This document shows, piece after piece, positions 53,871 to 64,000 of a stretch of DNA of 64,000 bases (positions are counted from its first letter, which is position 1; each line of letters starts with the position of its first letter). The notes beneath the pieces were generated by a model. The model had not been told where the DNA came from. It did no database searches and saw nothing but the letters and a program-made list of their open reading frames with translations. A program made the translations under genes and the position numbers. Origin of the DNA: Halomonas denitrificans (GTDB lineage Bacteria > Pseudomonadota > Gammaproteobacteria > Pseudomonadales > Halomonadaceae). Where the stretch lies: assembly GCF_003056305.1 (NCBI RefSeq), contig NZ_PYVX01000004.1, positions 124,001-188,000 on the forward strand, read 5' to 3'.

Positions 53871-55907
53871 ATGTCGAATACCGCTCCGCGCAAGATCCTG
53901 GTCACCAGCGCCCTGCCCTACGCCAACGGCGACATCCACCTGGGCCACCTGCTGGAGTACATCCAGACCGACATCTGGGTGCGCTTCCAGAAGAGCCGCG
54001 GCCATGAGTGCCACTACGTCTGCGCCGACGACGCCCACGGCACCGCGATCATGCTGCGCGCAGAGCAGGAGGGCATCACCTCGGAGGCGCTGATCGAGCG
54101 CGTCTCCCTCGACCACCAGGCCGACTTCTCGCGTTTCGGGGTGGCCTTCGACAACTACCACTCGACCCACTCGGCGGAGAACCGCCATTTCAGCGAGCTG
54201 ATCTACACCCGGCTGCGCGACAAGGGGCACATCGCCACCCGCGACATCGAGCAGATGTACGACCCGGCGAAGGGGCTGTTTTTGGCCGACCGCTTCATCA
54301 AGGGCACCTGCCCGAAGTGCAACGCCGAGGATCAGTACGGCGACAACTGCGAGGCGTGCGGGGCCACCTACACCCCGGCCGAGCTGATCGATCCGGTCTC
54401 GGCGATCTCCGGCGCCACCCCCGAGGTGCGCACCTCCACCCACTACTTCTTCAAGCTGCCGGACTTCGCCGACTTCCTGAAGGCGTGGATCGATGACGAG
54501 CACGTCCAGCCGCAGATCCGCAACAAGCTGATGGAGTGGTTCGAATCTGGCTTCAATGAGTGGGACATCTCACGCGACGCCCCCTACTTCGGCTTCGAGA
54601 TCCCCGATGCGCCGGGCAAGTACTTCTACGTCTGGCTCGACGCGCCGATCGGCTACCTGGCGAGCTTCCAGAACCTCTGCGAGCGAGAGGGGCTCGATTT
54701 CGACGCCTACTGGCGCCAGGACTCCGACGCCGAGGTCTACCACTTCATCGGCAAGGACATCGTCTACTTCCACGCGCTGTTCTGGCCGGCCATGCTGCAC
54801 GGCGCCGACTTCCGCACCCCCACGGCCGTCAACTGCCACGGCTTCGTGACGGTGAACGGCGCCAAGATGTCCAAGTCCCGGGGCACCTTCATCAAGGCGG
54901 CCACCTACGCCGACCACCTGAACCCCGAGTACCTGCGCTACTACTTCGCCGCCAAGCTCACCTCGCGGGTCGACGACCTGGACCTCAACCTCGAGGACTT
55001 CGCCGCGCGGGTCAACAGCGACCTGGTCGGCAAGGTGGTCAACATCGCCAGCCGCTGCGCCGGCTTCGTCAAGAAGCTCGGCGGCGGGCAGCTTTCCGCC
55101 CACTGCAGCGAGCCCGACATGGTCGCCCGCTTCATCGCCGCCGGTGACGAGATCGCCGCGGAGTTCGAGGCGCGCGAGTTCGGCCGCGCCATGCGCCGCA
55201 TCATGGAGCTGGCCGACGAGGCCAATACCTACATCGCCGAGGCCGAGCCCTGGGTGCTGGCCAAGCAGGAGGGCCGCGAGCAGGAGGTGCTCGACATCTG
55301 CTCGGTGGGCATCAACCTGTTCCGCCAGCTGATGGTCTACCTCGCCCCGGTGGTGCCGGCCATGGCCGACCAGGCCCGCGACTTCCTGAAGCTCGAGAGC
55401 CTCGACTGGCACAGCCGCCACACCCTGCTGGTGGATCACGAGATCGCCAAGTTCAAGCCGCTGATGACCCGCGTCGAGCGGGAGAAGATCGATGCCATGA
55501 TGGCCGCATCGAAGGAGGATCTGGTGGAAGAGCAGAAGCTGAAGGAGACCGCCAAGGGCCCGCTGGCCGAGACGCCCATCGCCGACGAGATCGCCTTCGA
55601 CGACTTCGCCAAGGTCGACCTGCGCATCGCCCGCATCGCCAAGGCCGAGTACGTCGAGAAAGCCGACAAGCTGCTCAAGCTGACCCTGGACCTGGGTGGC
55701 GAGAGCCGCACCGTGTTCGCCGGCATCCGCGCCGCCTATGCGCCCGAGGCCCTGGAGGGTCGCCTGACCGTGATGGTGGCCAACCTGGCGCCGCGCAAGA
55801 TGCGCTTCGGCGTCTCCGAGGGCATGGTGCTCGCCGCCGGCAACGACGAAGGCATCACCCTGCTGAGCCCCGACTCCGGCGCCGAGCCGGGCCAGCGGGT
55901 CAGCTGA
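53871..55907 (+). CDS. metG: Methionyl-tRNA synthetase
   Basis: The 678-residue class I synthetase has the HIGH-type motif [11 protein letters not shown] near residue 22, KMSKSRGTF near 333, and a zinc knuckle [18 protein letters not shown]. The C-terminal 110 residues form a tRNA-binding EMAP-like domain ([38 protein letters not shown]), typical of the dimeric long form. It starts three codons before [19 protein letters not shown]-like sequence and is followed at 6 nt by the RnfB-like gene. Confidence 0.97.
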   Translation: MSNTAPRKILVTSALPYANGDIHLGHLLEYIQTDIWVRFQKSRGHECHYVCADDAHGTAIMLRAEQEGITSEALIERVSLDHQADFSRFGVAFDNYHSTHSAENRHFSELIYTRLRDKGHIATRDIEQMYDPAKGLFLADRFIKGTCPKCNAEDQYGDNCEACGATYTPAELIDPVSAISGATPEVRTSTHYFFKLPDFADFLKAWIDDEHVQPQIRNKLMEWFESGFNEWDISRDAPYFGFEIPDAPGKYFYVWLDAPIGYLASFQNLCEREGLDFDAYWRQDSDAEVYHFIGKDIVYFHALFWPAMLHGADFRTPTAVNCHGFVTVNGAKMSKSRGTFIKAATYADHLNPEYLRYYFAAKLTSRVDDLDLNLEDFAARVNSDLVGKVVNIASRCAGFVKKLGGGQLSAHCSEPDMVARFIAAGDEIAAEFEAREFGRAMRRIMELADEANTYIAEAEPWVLAKQEGREQEVLDICSVGINLFRQLMVYLAPVVPAMADQARDFLKLESLDWHSRHTLLVDHEIAKFKPLMTRVEREKIDAMMAASKEDLVEEQKLKETAKGPLAETPIADEIAFDDFAKVDLRIARIAKAEYVEKADKLLKLTLDLGGESRTVFAGIRAAYAPEALEGRLTVMVANLAPRKMRFGVSEGMVLAAGNDEGITLLSPDSGAEPGQRVS

Positions 55908-55913
55908 GCGACC

Positions 55914-56726
55914 GTGGTGACGACAACCACTGACGCCTCCCGCGCCGAGCTGATCGAGGCGGTCGACGCCCTGCTGCCCCAGACCCAGTGCGGCAAGTGC
56001 GGCCAGCCGGGCTGTCGCCCCTACGCCGAGGCGATCGTCGACGGCGAGGCGATCAACCGCTGCCCGCCCGGGGGCGAGGCGACGGTGGCCCGGCTGGCCG
56101 AGCTGACCGGCCGTCCGCCGCTGCCGCTGGCCGAGCCGGCCCAGTCGCCGCTGGTGGCCTGGATCCGCGAGGACGAGTGCATCGGCTGCACCAAGTGCAT
56201 CCAGGCCTGTCCGGTGGACGCCATCCTCGGCGCCGCGAAGCGCATGCACACGGTCATCGCCGACGAGTGCACCGGCTGCGAGCTCTGCGTGGCGCCCTGC
56301 CCGGTGGACTGCATCGACCTGCTGCCCCACCCCGCCTGGGAGGCCGCCGAGAGCGACGCGGAACGCGAGGCCTACCTGGCGCGCCGTGCCGAACTGGGCC
56401 GGCGGCGTCACCGTGCCCGCGAGCGGCGCCTGGCGCGGGAGGCTCGCGAGAAGCGCCTGGAGCGCCAGAAGCGATTGATCCAGCAGCGCCAGCGCGCGGG
56501 AGACACGCCCGGGGCCGGTATGCCCGCGGCCGGCCCCTCGCCCCAGCGTCAGCGGCAGATGGCCGTCAAGGCGGCGGAGCAGGCGCTGCGCCGGGCCCGC
56601 CAGCAGCAGACCCATGCAGAGCGCCATGGCGACGCCGCCGCCCGTGAGGCGGCGCAGCAGCAGCTCGATGCCGCCCAGCGGCTCCTCGACGAGGCCCGAG
56701 CCGCCCTGAATTCCGCCGCTTCCTGA
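55914..56726 (+). CDS. rsxB: RnfB/RsxB-like ferredoxin protein, orphan and without membrane helix
   Basis: The 270-residue protein has the RnfB-type iron-sulfur site [15 protein letters not shown] with a fourth Cys in NRCPPGG, then two 4Fe-4S clusters [12 protein letters not shown] and [12 protein letters not shown]. The hydrophobic N-terminal helix of classical RnfB is missing, and a long basic/alanine-rich coiled coil (about 150-270) is added. No rnfACDGE genes lie nearby; nth follows after 10 nt. The start is GTG (55914 or 55917) with a weak ribosome site. Confidence 0.88.
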   Translation: MVTTTTDASRAELIEAVDALLPQTQCGKCGQPGCRPYAEAIVDGEAINRCPPGGEATVARLAELTGRPPLPLAEPAQSPLVAWIREDECIGCTKCIQACPVDAILGAAKRMHTVIADECTGCELCVAPCPVDCIDLLPHPAWEAAESDAEREAYLARRAELGRRRHRARERRLAREAREKRLERQKRLIQQRQRAGDTPGAGMPAAGPSPQRQRQMAVKAAEQALRRARQQQTHAERHGDAAAREAAQQQLDAAQRLLDEARAALNSAAS

Positions 56727-56736
56727 CGAGCCGATC

Positions 56737-57372
56737 ATGAACGCCCAGAAACGCTTTGACATCTTCGCGCGGCTGCGTGACCACAATCCCGAGCCGACCA
56801 CCGAGCTTCACTGGTCCACCCCCTTCGAGCTGCTCGCCGCGGTACTGCTCTCGGCCCAGGCCACCGACGTGGGGGTCAACAAGGCCACGGCCCGGCTCTT
56901 CCCGGTGGCCAACACCCCCCAGGCGATCCTCGAGCTGGGCCTCGACGGCCTCAAGGAGCACATCAAGACCATCGGCCTCTACAACACCAAGGCCGAGAAC
57001 CTGATGAAGACCTGTCGGATCCTGGTCGATCGGCACGCGGGGGAGGTGCCGCGCACCCGCAAGGCCCTGGAGGCACTGCCGGGCGTGGGGCGCAAGACCG
57101 CCAACGTGGTCCTGAACACCGCCTTCGGCGAACCCACCATCGCCGTGGACACCCATATCTTCCGCGTCTCCAACCGCACGGGGATCGCCAAGGGCAAGAA
57201 CGTGGACGAGGTCGAGCAGAAGCTGCTGCGCCACGTGCCCCGGGAGTTCCGCCAGGATGCCCACCACTGGCTGATCCTGCATGGCCGCTACACCTGCCTG
57301 GCCCGCAAGCCGCGCTGCGGCAGCTGCGTCATCGAGGACCTCTGTGAGTTCAAGGAAAAGATCGATCTCTAG
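56737..57372 (+). CDS. nth: Endonuclease III
   Basis: The 211-residue base-excision repair glycosylase removes oxidised pyrimidines. It has the helix-hairpin-helix LPGVGRKTANVVLNTAFG with the catalytic lysine, the catalytic aspartate in VDTHIFRVSNR, and the 4Fe-4S cluster CLARKPRCGSCVIEDLC. Length is standard. In many gammaproteobacteria nth closes the rnf/rsx operon, which explains its place after the RnfB-like gene. Confidence 0.96.
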   Translation: MNAQKRFDIFARLRDHNPEPTTELHWSTPFELLAAVLLSAQATDVGVNKATARLFPVANTPQAILELGLDGLKEHIKTIGLYNTKAENLMKTCRILVDRHAGEVPRTRKALEALPGVGRKTANVVLNTAFGEPTIAVDTHIFRVSNRTGIAKGKNVDEVEQKLLRHVPREFRQDAHHWLILHGRYTCLARKPRCGSCVIEDLCEFKEKIDL

Positions 57373-57430
57373 GGCGCCCCGCGCGAGCCCCTTACCGCGA
57401 CACCACCACAACAACAAGAAGCCCCTCACC

Positions 57431-58189
57431 ATGGCGATACTCGAGACCCTGCTGTTCCCTCCGCTGATCAACGTGCTGCTGACCCTGCTGGGGCTCGCCC
57501 TGTGGTCGCACTGGCGGCTGCTCGGAGGCGGGCTGGTGGTGCTGGGCCTGGGCGGGCTGCTGGTGCTGGCCACCCCGGTCGCCAGCCACGCCCTGCGCCA
57601 GGGCCTCGAGCCGCCGGCGCTGGCCGGCCCTGGCGCGCTGCGCGAGGCCCAGGCCATCGTCATTCTCGGCGGCGGTCGCGACTATGACGCGCCGGAATTC
57701 GGCTGGGGCGACGCCCCGGCCAATGCCAGCTGGCGGCGGCTCGCCTACGGCGCCCACCTGCACCGCCAGACCGGGCTGCCGATCCTGGTCAGCGGCGGCC
57801 GGAGACATGACGAGCACAGCGCCGAGGCGAGCCTGATGGCCGCGGCGCTGCGGGAGGTGTTCGAGGTGCCGGTGCGCTGGATGGAGGGGGGTAGCCGCGA
57901 CACCGCCCAGAATGCCCGCCTCAGCGCCGAGATGCTGGGCGCCAGCGGCATCCAGCGCATCGCGTTGGTCTCCCAGGCCTGGCACCTGCCCCGCGCCCAG
58001 GCCGCCTTCGAGCGCTCGGGCCTGGCCGTGACGCCGGCTCCGACCGAGTTCGCGAGCCCTCCGCCCGCCGGCCTCGCCGCCTGGATGCCCCGGGTCTACC
58101 ACCTCCACCAGAGCACCCGCGCCCTGCACGAGTGGCTGGGGCGCGCGGAGCTCGCCCTGCGCGAGCGGCTGCTGCGCCGCGGCGAGTGA
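57431..58189 (+). CDS. YdcF/ElyC family protein (DUF218)
   Basis: The 252-residue protein has two N-terminal membrane helices (about 8-25 and 30-47) and a DUF218 domain: AQAIVILGGGRDYD, LPILVSGGRRHDEHSAEASL, then DTAQNARLSAEM and ALVSQAWHLPRAQAAFER. E. coli ElyC affects envelope lipid-carrier and peptidoglycan metabolism; the exact function here is unknown. The ATG at 57431 has only a weak ribosome site. Confidence 0.9.
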   Translation: MAILETLLFPPLINVLLTLLGLALWSHWRLLGGGLVVLGLGGLLVLATPVASHALRQGLEPPALAGPGALREAQAIVILGGGRDYDAPEFGWGDAPANASWRRLAYGAHLHRQTGLPILVSGGRRHDEHSAEASLMAAALREVFEVPVRWMEGGSRDTAQNARLSAEMLGASGIQRIALVSQAWHLPRAQAAFERSGLAVTPAPTEFASPPPAGLAAWMPRVYHLHQSTRALHEWLGRAELALRERLLRRGE

Positions 58190-58265
58190 GCGACGCCCTC
58201 CCTGACCTCGGCCCACGCGCCGCCGCTCATTGCCTCGGCTCACTTCCCTCAACAAGAGACGCGAC

Positions 58266-58535
58266 ATGCTGGACCTGCTGATTCCCCTGAGCCTCTCCGC
58301 CGCCTTCGGCGCCCTGGTCGGCACGACCTTCCGCCTGTTCCGCCTCCCGGGGCGTGAGCGGCCCCTGCGCTTCCCGCTGGTGGGCCTCACCGCCGGCATC
58401 ACGGCCTTCTTCCTGCATCTGCTGCTCAACGCGGTGACCGGCGCGCCGGCCTGGCTGCTGCCGGTACTGGTGATCCTGCAGGTCTGGCTGTGGCTGGGGC
58501 CGCTGGGGCCGAAGGTCGACCGGCCTCGGGACTGA
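58266..58535 (+). CDS. Small membrane protein of unknown function
   Basis: The 89-residue protein has three likely membrane helices (about 3-20, 36-58 and 63-78) separated by a basic loop RLFRLPGRERPLRF. I do not recognise the family. AAGAGAC precedes the ATG by 6 nt, and it lies 76 nt downstream of the DUF218 gene. Confidence 0.72.
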   Translation: MLDLLIPLSLSAAFGALVGTTFRLFRLPGRERPLRFPLVGLTAGITAFFLHLLLNAVTGAPAWLLPVLVILQVWLWLGPLGPKVDRPRD

Positions 58536-58560
58536 GCGCCACTCGCGCGACACCCCTCAA

Positions 58561-58599
58561 GACGAACCCCGCCGCGGCCAGGCCGCGGCGGGGTTCGTC
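58561..58599. terminator. Large bidirectional hairpin between convergent genes
   Basis: The 19-bp arms GACGAACCCCGCCGCGGCC / GGCCGCGGCGGGGTTCGTC are almost contiguous. No long T-run follows on either side, so it may work as a terminator or transcript stabiliser between the convergent small membrane protein and sulfurtransferase genes. Confidence 0.6.
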
Positions 58600-58638
58600 G
58601 GGCGCCTCCGTCGATGATGACGGCGGCGCGTCGGGGCC

Positions 58639-59562
58639 CTACTCGGACAGCGCCAGGGGGAGCTCCTCGCCCCGGGTCCACTCGGCCATCGAGCCGTCGT
58701 AGAGGCGGACCTGGTCGAAGCCCGCCACCTCGCTGAGCACGAACCAGTCGATGGCCGCCCAGTGCCCGGTGTTGCAGAAGGCCACGGTGGGCAGCCCGCG
58801 ATCCAGTTCGGCGGCGTTGATACGCGCGCCGAGCACCTCGTCGTCCAGGTACCAGGCCTGCTGACGCTGGGTGAGCAGGCGGTGGAAGGGCAGGTTGCGG
58901 GCGCCGGGAATGGTCCCGGGCGCCGTGGCCGCGGGCGACTGGGTCTCGCCACGGAAGTAGTCCGCCGGCCGAGCATCCACCAGCTGCGCCTGGCTCTCGC
59001 GGGCGGCCTGCACCTCCTCGGTGGTGGCGATCAGCGTGGTGTCCAGCCGGCCCTGGAAGTCGGCGGCGTCCGGGGGCGGGGTCGCGCCGCTGGCGATCTC
59101 GTGCTCCTGGGCTTGCCAGCCGGCGAAGCCGCCGTCGAGGATCGCCACCTCGTCGTGGCCGAGCACCTTGAAGGTCCAGTAGACCCGGGCGGCGCTGCCG
59201 AAATCGGTGGGGCCGGTGCCGGCAGGCACGATGACCACGGTGTCGTCGTTGTCGATGCCGAGCCCACCGATCAGCGACTCGAGGCTCTCCACCGACGGCA
59301 GCAGGCCGGACACCTCGTTGCGGGTCTCCCGCCAGCCGGCCTCGGTGTAGCTGCTGTAGACGCTGCCGGGGATGTGCGCCGCCTCGAAGCTGTCGCGATC
59401 GCCACCGTCGTCGATGCCCGAGCGCACGTCGAGCACCACGAGGTCCTCGCTACCCAGCCGCTCGGCGAGCCAGTCGGCCTCGACCAGCGGCGCGACATCG
59501 GCGGCGACCGCGCGGGACGCCGCCAGCACCAGGCCCAGCCCCATGAACACGGACTTGATCAT
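58639..59562 (-). CDS. Periplasmic sulfurtransferase (two rhodanese domains)
   Basis: The 307-residue protein has a signal peptide (IKSVFMGLGLVLAASRAVAA) and two rhodanese domains (about 25-160 and 175-300). The second holds the active cysteine in VAFCNTGHWAAIDWF. Thiosulfate or 3-mercaptopyruvate are usual donors. The loop CNTGHWA differs from both classical CRKGVT and CGSGVT loops, so substrate is open. AGAGG precedes the ATG. Confidence 0.9.
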   Translation of the reverse strand: MIKSVFMGLGLVLAASRAVAADVAPLVEADWLAERLGSEDLVVLDVRSGIDDGGDRDSFEAAHIPGSVYSSYTEAGWRETRNEVSGLLPSVESLESLIGGLGIDNDDTVVIVPAGTGPTDFGSAARVYWTFKVLGHDEVAILDGGFAGWQAQEHEIASGATPPPDAADFQGRLDTTLIATTEEVQAARESQAQLVDARPADYFRGETQSPAATAPGTIPGARNLPFHRLLTQRQQAWYLDDEVLGARINAAELDRGLPTVAFCNTGHWAAIDWFVLSEVAGFDQVRLYDGSMAEWTRGEELPLALSE

Positions 59563-59597
59563 ATTCCCGACCTCTTTACTCGGAGATTAATGCGATC

Positions 59598-59625
59598 ATT
59601 ATCCGGGCATGCCCTGGGGCCGCAA
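59598..59625 (-). promoter_or_regulatory. Candidate promoter of the sulfurtransferase
   Basis: On the minus strand TTGCGG and GATAAT are 16 nt apart, ending 36 nt before the sulfurtransferase start. Confidence 0.45.
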
Positions 59626-59680
59626 TATCAACGAATAGAATGAATGGTCAGAAGCTCCTAGGAAACGCTCATAACAGCGC

Positions 59681-60358
59681 TCACGGCAGGGCGAACTCTC
59701 CCACCACCTCGACCGTGCGCCGATAGGCGGGGCGCTCGCGACAGGCGGCCAGGAAGGCGCGCAGCCGCGGGTGCTCGTCCAGGCCACCGCCGGCCTCCAG
59801 CGCCAGCAGCGGGAAGCTCATCTGGATGTCCGCCGCGCTGAAGGCCTCCCCGGCGAACCAGGGCCCCCGCGCGAGCTCGGCCTCCCAGTAGTCGCTCAGG
59901 CGGCGAATCTCCGGGGCGAGGAACTGCTGCTCCACACCACGGGCGAAGAGCCGGCCGATGGGCCTGGCCAGCGCCGGCACCGGCGGCCGGCCGAGGCTCG
60001 AGAAGACCAGGCGCATCACCAGCGGCGGCATCGCCGAGCCCTCCGCGTGGTGGAGCCAGAAGCGGTAGCGCTCGCGCGCCTCACTGCCCGCCGGCGGCAC
60101 CAGGGCGGGCTCGGCCTCGAAGCGCTCGACCAGGTACTCGAGGATCGCCCCCGACTCCGCCACCACCCGACCGTCCCGCGCCTCGTCGGTGATCACCGGC
60201 GACTTGCCCAGCGGATGCACCTCGCGCAGCGCGGCGGGCGCCAGCTTGGTGCGCGCGTCGCGCGCGTAGGTGACGATCTCGTAGTCGGCGGACAGCTCCT
60301 CGAGCAGCCACACGACGCGCTGCGAGCGGGAGTTCTCCAGATGGTGCACCTTGATCAT
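59681..60358 (-). CDS. Glutathione S-transferase family protein
   Basis: The 225-residue protein has an N-terminal thioredoxin-fold half (HHLENSRSQRVVWLLEELSA, where a serine is the likely glutathione-activating residue; ITDEARDGRVVAESGAILEY) and a C-terminal helical half (WFAGEAFSAADIQMSFPLLA). The substrate is unknown. AAGGAGAGAG precedes the ATG. Confidence 0.92.
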   Translation of the reverse strand: MIKVHHLENSRSQRVVWLLEELSADYEIVTYARDARTKLAPAALREVHPLGKSPVITDEARDGRVVAESGAILEYLVERFEAEPALVPPAGSEARERYRFWLHHAEGSAMPPLVMRLVFSSLGRPPVPALARPIGRLFARGVEQQFLAPEIRRLSDYWEAELARGPWFAGEAFSAADIQMSFPLLALEAGGGLDEHPRLRAFLAACRERPAYRRTVEVVGEFALP

Positions 60359-60558
60359 GCCTCTCTCCTTGGTCGCTGCCCCGGGGTCCGGGTGATCCCC
60401 GCCACCCTAGCACGCCGCGGCGCCCCATCTCCTGCCAAGGTCGTCTTTGCCCACCCTCGGGCGGCCACTAAACTGATCGGTAACGCTGCATGAACGCAGG
60501 CATGCCGGACCGCACGCGCCAGGCGGCGGCATCTTCATACATACAAGGAGGGCCCCCC

Positions 60559-60929
<371 letters not shown>

Positions 60930-60930
<1 letters not shown>

Positions 60931-62999
60931 TGGGTCGGCGCAGCAAGAGCCTGCCCCGCCGCCAGCGGCTGATCGGCCTGTGGCTGCTGCTCAGCGGCGT
61001 CAGCATCTTCGGCGGCATCCTCTTCGCCCTGTGGCTCGACGGCCTTGCCGGGCTCACCGGCATGGCGCGGGTCTGGCTGTGGCTCGGCTGCCTCTCCGGC
61101 GGCGGCACCATCTTCCTGGTCGGCCTGCTGCTCGAGCGCCAGCTGTTCACGCCGCTGCGCCACCTTCAGGTACAACTGGCCCGCCTGGTGGCCAAGCCCG
61201 ACGCCCGCCAGGACTATCCCCCCGAGGGTTGGCTCAAGGGCCTCGGCCCCGACCTGATGCGCGTGCGCGAGGCCTGGCGCGCCGACCGCGAGCGCCTGGC
61301 CACCGCCCACGCCGAGGGGGCGCTCAGCGCGACCCGCGTGCGCCAGGAGCTCGAGACCCTGCTCCAGGTCCTCGACACGCCGCTGCTGCTCTGCGATCAC
61401 CACCGCCGGCTGCTGCTCTTCAATCAGGCCGCCGAGGCGCTCTTCGAGGACCACCCGGGCCTCGGGCTCGGCAAGCGGCTCGACGCCCTGCTGCCGATCG
61501 CGAGCCTCGAGGATGCCCTGGGCGAGCTGCCCGACGACGGCGCCCCCCGGGAGCTCCTGGTGCCCTGCGGCGAGCGCTGGCTGCACGCGGTGCTGCGCCG
61601 CGTGCCCCACAGCCACCGGGAGACCCTGCTGACCCTCACCGACACCACCGCGGCCTGGTCCAGCGAGATGGGGGCCCGCGCCGAGCTCGCCGAGATGCTG
61701 CCGCCCCTGCGCCGCCACAGCGCGAGCCTGTGCAGCGCCGCCGACGCCCTGATCGGCGTGCGCACGGCCACACCGACCGGCGTGCTGGGCCAGCGGCTGG
61801 AGGCGGTGATCGACGAGGAGGGCCGGGCGCTGGCGCACCAGCTCGAGCAGATGGGCCGGGTAATGGAGGAGATGCACCGCCAGGGCGAGCGGCTGGTCGA
61901 CCTGTGGTCCAACGACCTCTGGGCGTCGCTCGCGGCCCGCCACGGCAGAAACGGCGTCACGATCACGCCCATCGGCATGCCCGCCTGGCTCAAGGCCGAT
62001 GCCCCGGCGCTGCTGGCGCTGCTCGATTCGCTGCTGCCGCGGCTGGCCAGCCACGCGGGCCGCGAGGCGCTCGAGGGCGAGGTGTGCCTGGGCAACCGGC
62101 GGGTCTACCTGGACCTGGTCTGGCGCGGCGGGGTGCTCGGCGAGTCCCAGCTCGAGGCGTGGCACGGCGAGCACCTGGACGCCCTGCCCTTCTCGCCCCG
62201 CGTCGCCGACGTGCTGCGCCAGCACGGCAGCGACGCCTGGAGCCTGGCCGACGATGACGGCCTGCATGCCCGGCTGCGCCTGCCACTGCCGGCGGCCGAC
62301 CGGGTCGCCCCGCCGCGCCCGCGCACCCCGCCGCGCCCGGAGTTCCACGACTTCGGCATCGCCGAGATGCCCCCGCCGGACGCCGAGCTGGCGGCACGCC
62401 CCCTGCGCACCCTCGACGTGGTCGCCTTCGACACCGAGACCACCGGCCTGGAGCTGCGCCGCGGCGACACCGTGGTGAGCATCGGGGCCTGTCGCATCGT
62501 CAACGCCCGGCTGCTGGCCGACGACGTCTTCGACCTGCGCGTCGATCCCGAGCGCCCCATCCCCCCGGCCAGCACCGCCATCCACGGCATCACCGACGAC
62601 GACGTTGCCGGCGCCCCGCCGCTCTCCGTGGCCCTGCCGCGCTTTCGCGACTACATCGGCGAGGCGGTGATCCTCGCCCACAACGCCGCCTTCGACCTGC
62701 TGGCCATCCAGCCGCCCGGGGGCGGCGTCAGCTTCGACATGCCGGTGCTCGACACCCTGCTGCTGTCCCGCGCGCTGGACGAGAGCCTCGACGGTCACGA
62801 CCTGGACAGCCTGGCCGACCGCTACGACCTGAGCTTCCCGCCCGGCACCCGACACACCGCCCTGGGCGATGCGCGGGTCACGGCGGAGCTGTGGCTCGCG
62901 CTGCTGCCGCGCCTGGAGGCCAGGGGCATCGAGACCCTGGAGCAGGTGCTGGCCCTCCAGGCCAGTGCCCTCGACAGGGAGGACGCCTACGCCTCGTGA
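60930..62999 (+). CDS. Membrane PAS-domain protein with DnaQ-like 3'-5' exonuclease
   Basis: The 689-residue protein has two helices (about 15-36 and 46-68), a HAMP-like stretch, a PAS-like domain (LLLCDHHRRLLLFNQAAEAL, about 140-240), a helical region, a proline-rich linker (about 450-475), and a DEDDh exonuclease. Its motifs are FDTETTG near 500, HNAAFD near 587, and RHTALGDARV. Sensor-like input and nuclease output on one chain is unusual, though known beside CbrA/MxtR-type kinases. It is coupled to the response regulator and to the next small gene (GTGA). Confidence 0.92.
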
Positions 63000-63205
63000 A
63001 CACGCCTCGCCGCAAGGAGCGCCTGATCGCCCTGATCGTGCTGGCGGCGCTGCTCTTCTCGCCGCCGCTGGTGCTGATCGCCGCCTCCTCGGCGGGCGGC
63101 GTGAGCCGGCTGGTGCCCTACGTCTTTCTCGCCTGGGGTGCGGTGATCGGCCTGATGGCCTGGCTGATGGAACGTCGCGATGAGGAGGGACGGGATGCGG
63201 AGTGA
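62996..63205 (+). CDS. Small membrane protein in the sensor operon
   Basis: The 69-residue protein has a basic N-terminus (NTPRRKERL) and two helices (about 10-28 and 37-55). The GTG at 62996 overlaps the exonuclease stop. Similar small proteins precede symporter-type kinases elsewhere and may help their assembly; that is inference. Confidence 0.82.
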   Translation: MNTPRRKERLIALIVLAALLFSPPLVLIAASSAGGVSRLVPYVFLAWGAVIGLMAWLMERRDEEGRDAE

Positions 63206-63211
63206 CGGGCG

Positions 63212-64000
63212 ATGACCGGCGGCCCCATGGTGGTGGTGCTCGCCTTCGGCTACCTGGCGCTGCTCTTCGTCATCGCCGCCTGGGGCGATCGCCGCGCCGC
63301 CCAGGGCCGCTCGCTGATCGGCTCCCCCACCGTCTACGCGCTCTCCATCGCCGTCTACTGCACCGCCTGGACCTTCTACGGCAGCGTCGGGCGTGCCGCG
63401 GAGTTCGGCCCGAGCTTCCTGCTGATCTACCTGGGTCCGACCCTGGCGATGCTGATGGCCCCCTTCGTGATCGGCAAGATGGTGCGCATTGCCCGCGCCC
63501 AGCGCCTCACCTCCATCGCCGACTTCATCAGCGCCCGCTACGGCAAGAGTTCGAGCCTCGGGGCGCTGGTCGCGCTGATCGCCCTGATCGGCATCACCCC
63601 CTACATCGCCCTGCAGCTCAAGGCGATCACCGTCAGCCATGCCGTGCTGGTCAACTACCCCCAGGCCGCCGATCTGCCGCTGGCCGACGAGCGCTTCTGG
63701 AGCGACCGGTCGTTCTGGGTCGCCCTGGTACTGGCGGTCTTCATCATCCTCTTCGGCACCCGCCACCTGGACGCCAGCGAGCGCCACGAGGGCATGGTCG
63801 CCGCCATCGCCTTCGAGTCGCTGGTCAAGCTCGCGGCCTTCCTCGCGGTGGGGATCTTCACCGTCTTCGTGCTCTTCAACGGGCCCGCCGACCTCTTCGC
63901 CCAGGCGGGCGAACGCCCCGAGCTCACTCGGCTGCTGGGCCTGGAATCGGTGCCGGGCGGGGCGCTCGGCTGGGTGGGCATGCTGGTACTGGCCTTTCTC
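63212..64000 (+). CDS. CbrA/MxtR/CrbS-type sensor kinase, N-terminal symporter domain (partial)
   Basis: The first 263 codons are present. They encode several membrane helices of a sodium:solute-symporter fold with the subgroup signature YCTAWTFYGSVGRAAEFGPS and LTSIADFISARYGKS. In this family a transporter domain of about 500 residues is followed by PAS, histidine kinase and often receiver domains; those would lie beyond the window. Such kinases sense carbon compounds such as acetate or histidine. The ATG at 63212 has GGAG about 10 nt upstream. A plain symporter cannot be excluded until the 3' end is seen. Confidence 0.85.
   Translation, partial: MTGGPMVVVLAFGYLALLFVIAAWGDRRAAQGRSLIGSPTVYALSIAVYCTAWTFYGSVGRAAEFGPSFLLIYLGPTLAMLMAPFVIGKMVRIARAQRLTSIADFISARYGKSSSLGALVALIALIGITPYIALQLKAITVSHAVLVNYPQAADLPLADERFWSDRSFWVALVLAVFIILFGTRHLDASERHEGMVAAIAFESLVKLAAFLAVGIFTVFVLFNGPADLFAQAGERPELTRLLGLESVPGGALGWVGMLVLAFL

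Overview
The window is a GC-rich stretch of a gammaproteobacterial chromosome. Several things point to a halophile of the Halomonas group (Halomonadaceae): an MvaT-type nucleoid protein, a Tus-family protein in a coaE-yacG operon, the gyrA-serC-pheA-tyrA/aroA-cmk-rpsA block with a TyrA-AroA fusion as in Pseudomonas and its relatives, and a CbrA/MxtR-type sensor. The genus is inferred from gene content; no 16S gene is present. I saw no rRNA, tRNA, CRISPR array or complete insertion sequence. Genes are tightly packed on both strands, and many ends are marked by GC-rich hairpins.

Layout. 1-5.4 kb: start of a [2Fe-2S] molybdo-hydroxylase small subunit, then ppsA and its regulator ppsR (divergent), an unrecognised and apparently frameshifted reading frame, and a nitrilase-family amidohydrolase. 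5.4-16 kb: a dctM remnant followed by acyl-CoA catabolism: gcdH plus a class III CoA-transferase (glutarate/lysine branch), a MATE exporter, then a valine-type set (3-hydroxyisobutyrate dehydrogenase, 3-hydroxyisobutyryl-CoA hydrolase, acyl-CoA dehydrogenase) divergent from a LiuR-like MerR regulator and an acyl-CoA synthetase. 16-20.4 kb: hpt, nagZ, pilD, coaE, yacG and a Tus homologue. 20.4-31.4 kb: a short MvaT-like partner, mvaT, rpsA, cmk, tyrA-aroA, pheA, serC and gyrA. 31.5-35.4 kb: a thioesterase, rdgC, an acyltransferase and a CDF metal exporter.

35.5-49.8 kb is the most interesting region. It is a self-contained Lap-type biofilm adhesion locus. lapG (periplasmic protease) and lapD (c-di-GMP receptor with degenerate GGDEF and EAL domains) lie on the plus strand. 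A small conserved protein, a 1610-residue LapA-like adhesin with a TAAG LapG cleavage site, a LuxR-type regulator with a degenerate receiver, and the type I secretion genes lapC, lapB and lapE lie on the minus strand. LapE is a TolC channel fused to an OmpA-type peptidoglycan-binding domain. The expected logic, from the Pseudomonas system, is that high c-di-GMP makes LapD hold LapG so LapA stays on the surface, and low c-di-GMP frees LapG to cut LapA and release the cell.

50-64 kb: a small unknown protein, thiI, a TVP38 membrane protein, a small lipoprotein, metG, an orphan RnfB-like ferredoxin without a membrane helix, nth, a DUF218 protein, a periplasmic sulfurtransferase and a glutathione transferase. 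At the right edge is a signalling cluster: single-domain response regulator, membrane PAS-DnaQ exonuclease, small membrane protein, and the symporter-like N-terminus of a CbrA/MxtR-type sensor kinase that runs off the window.
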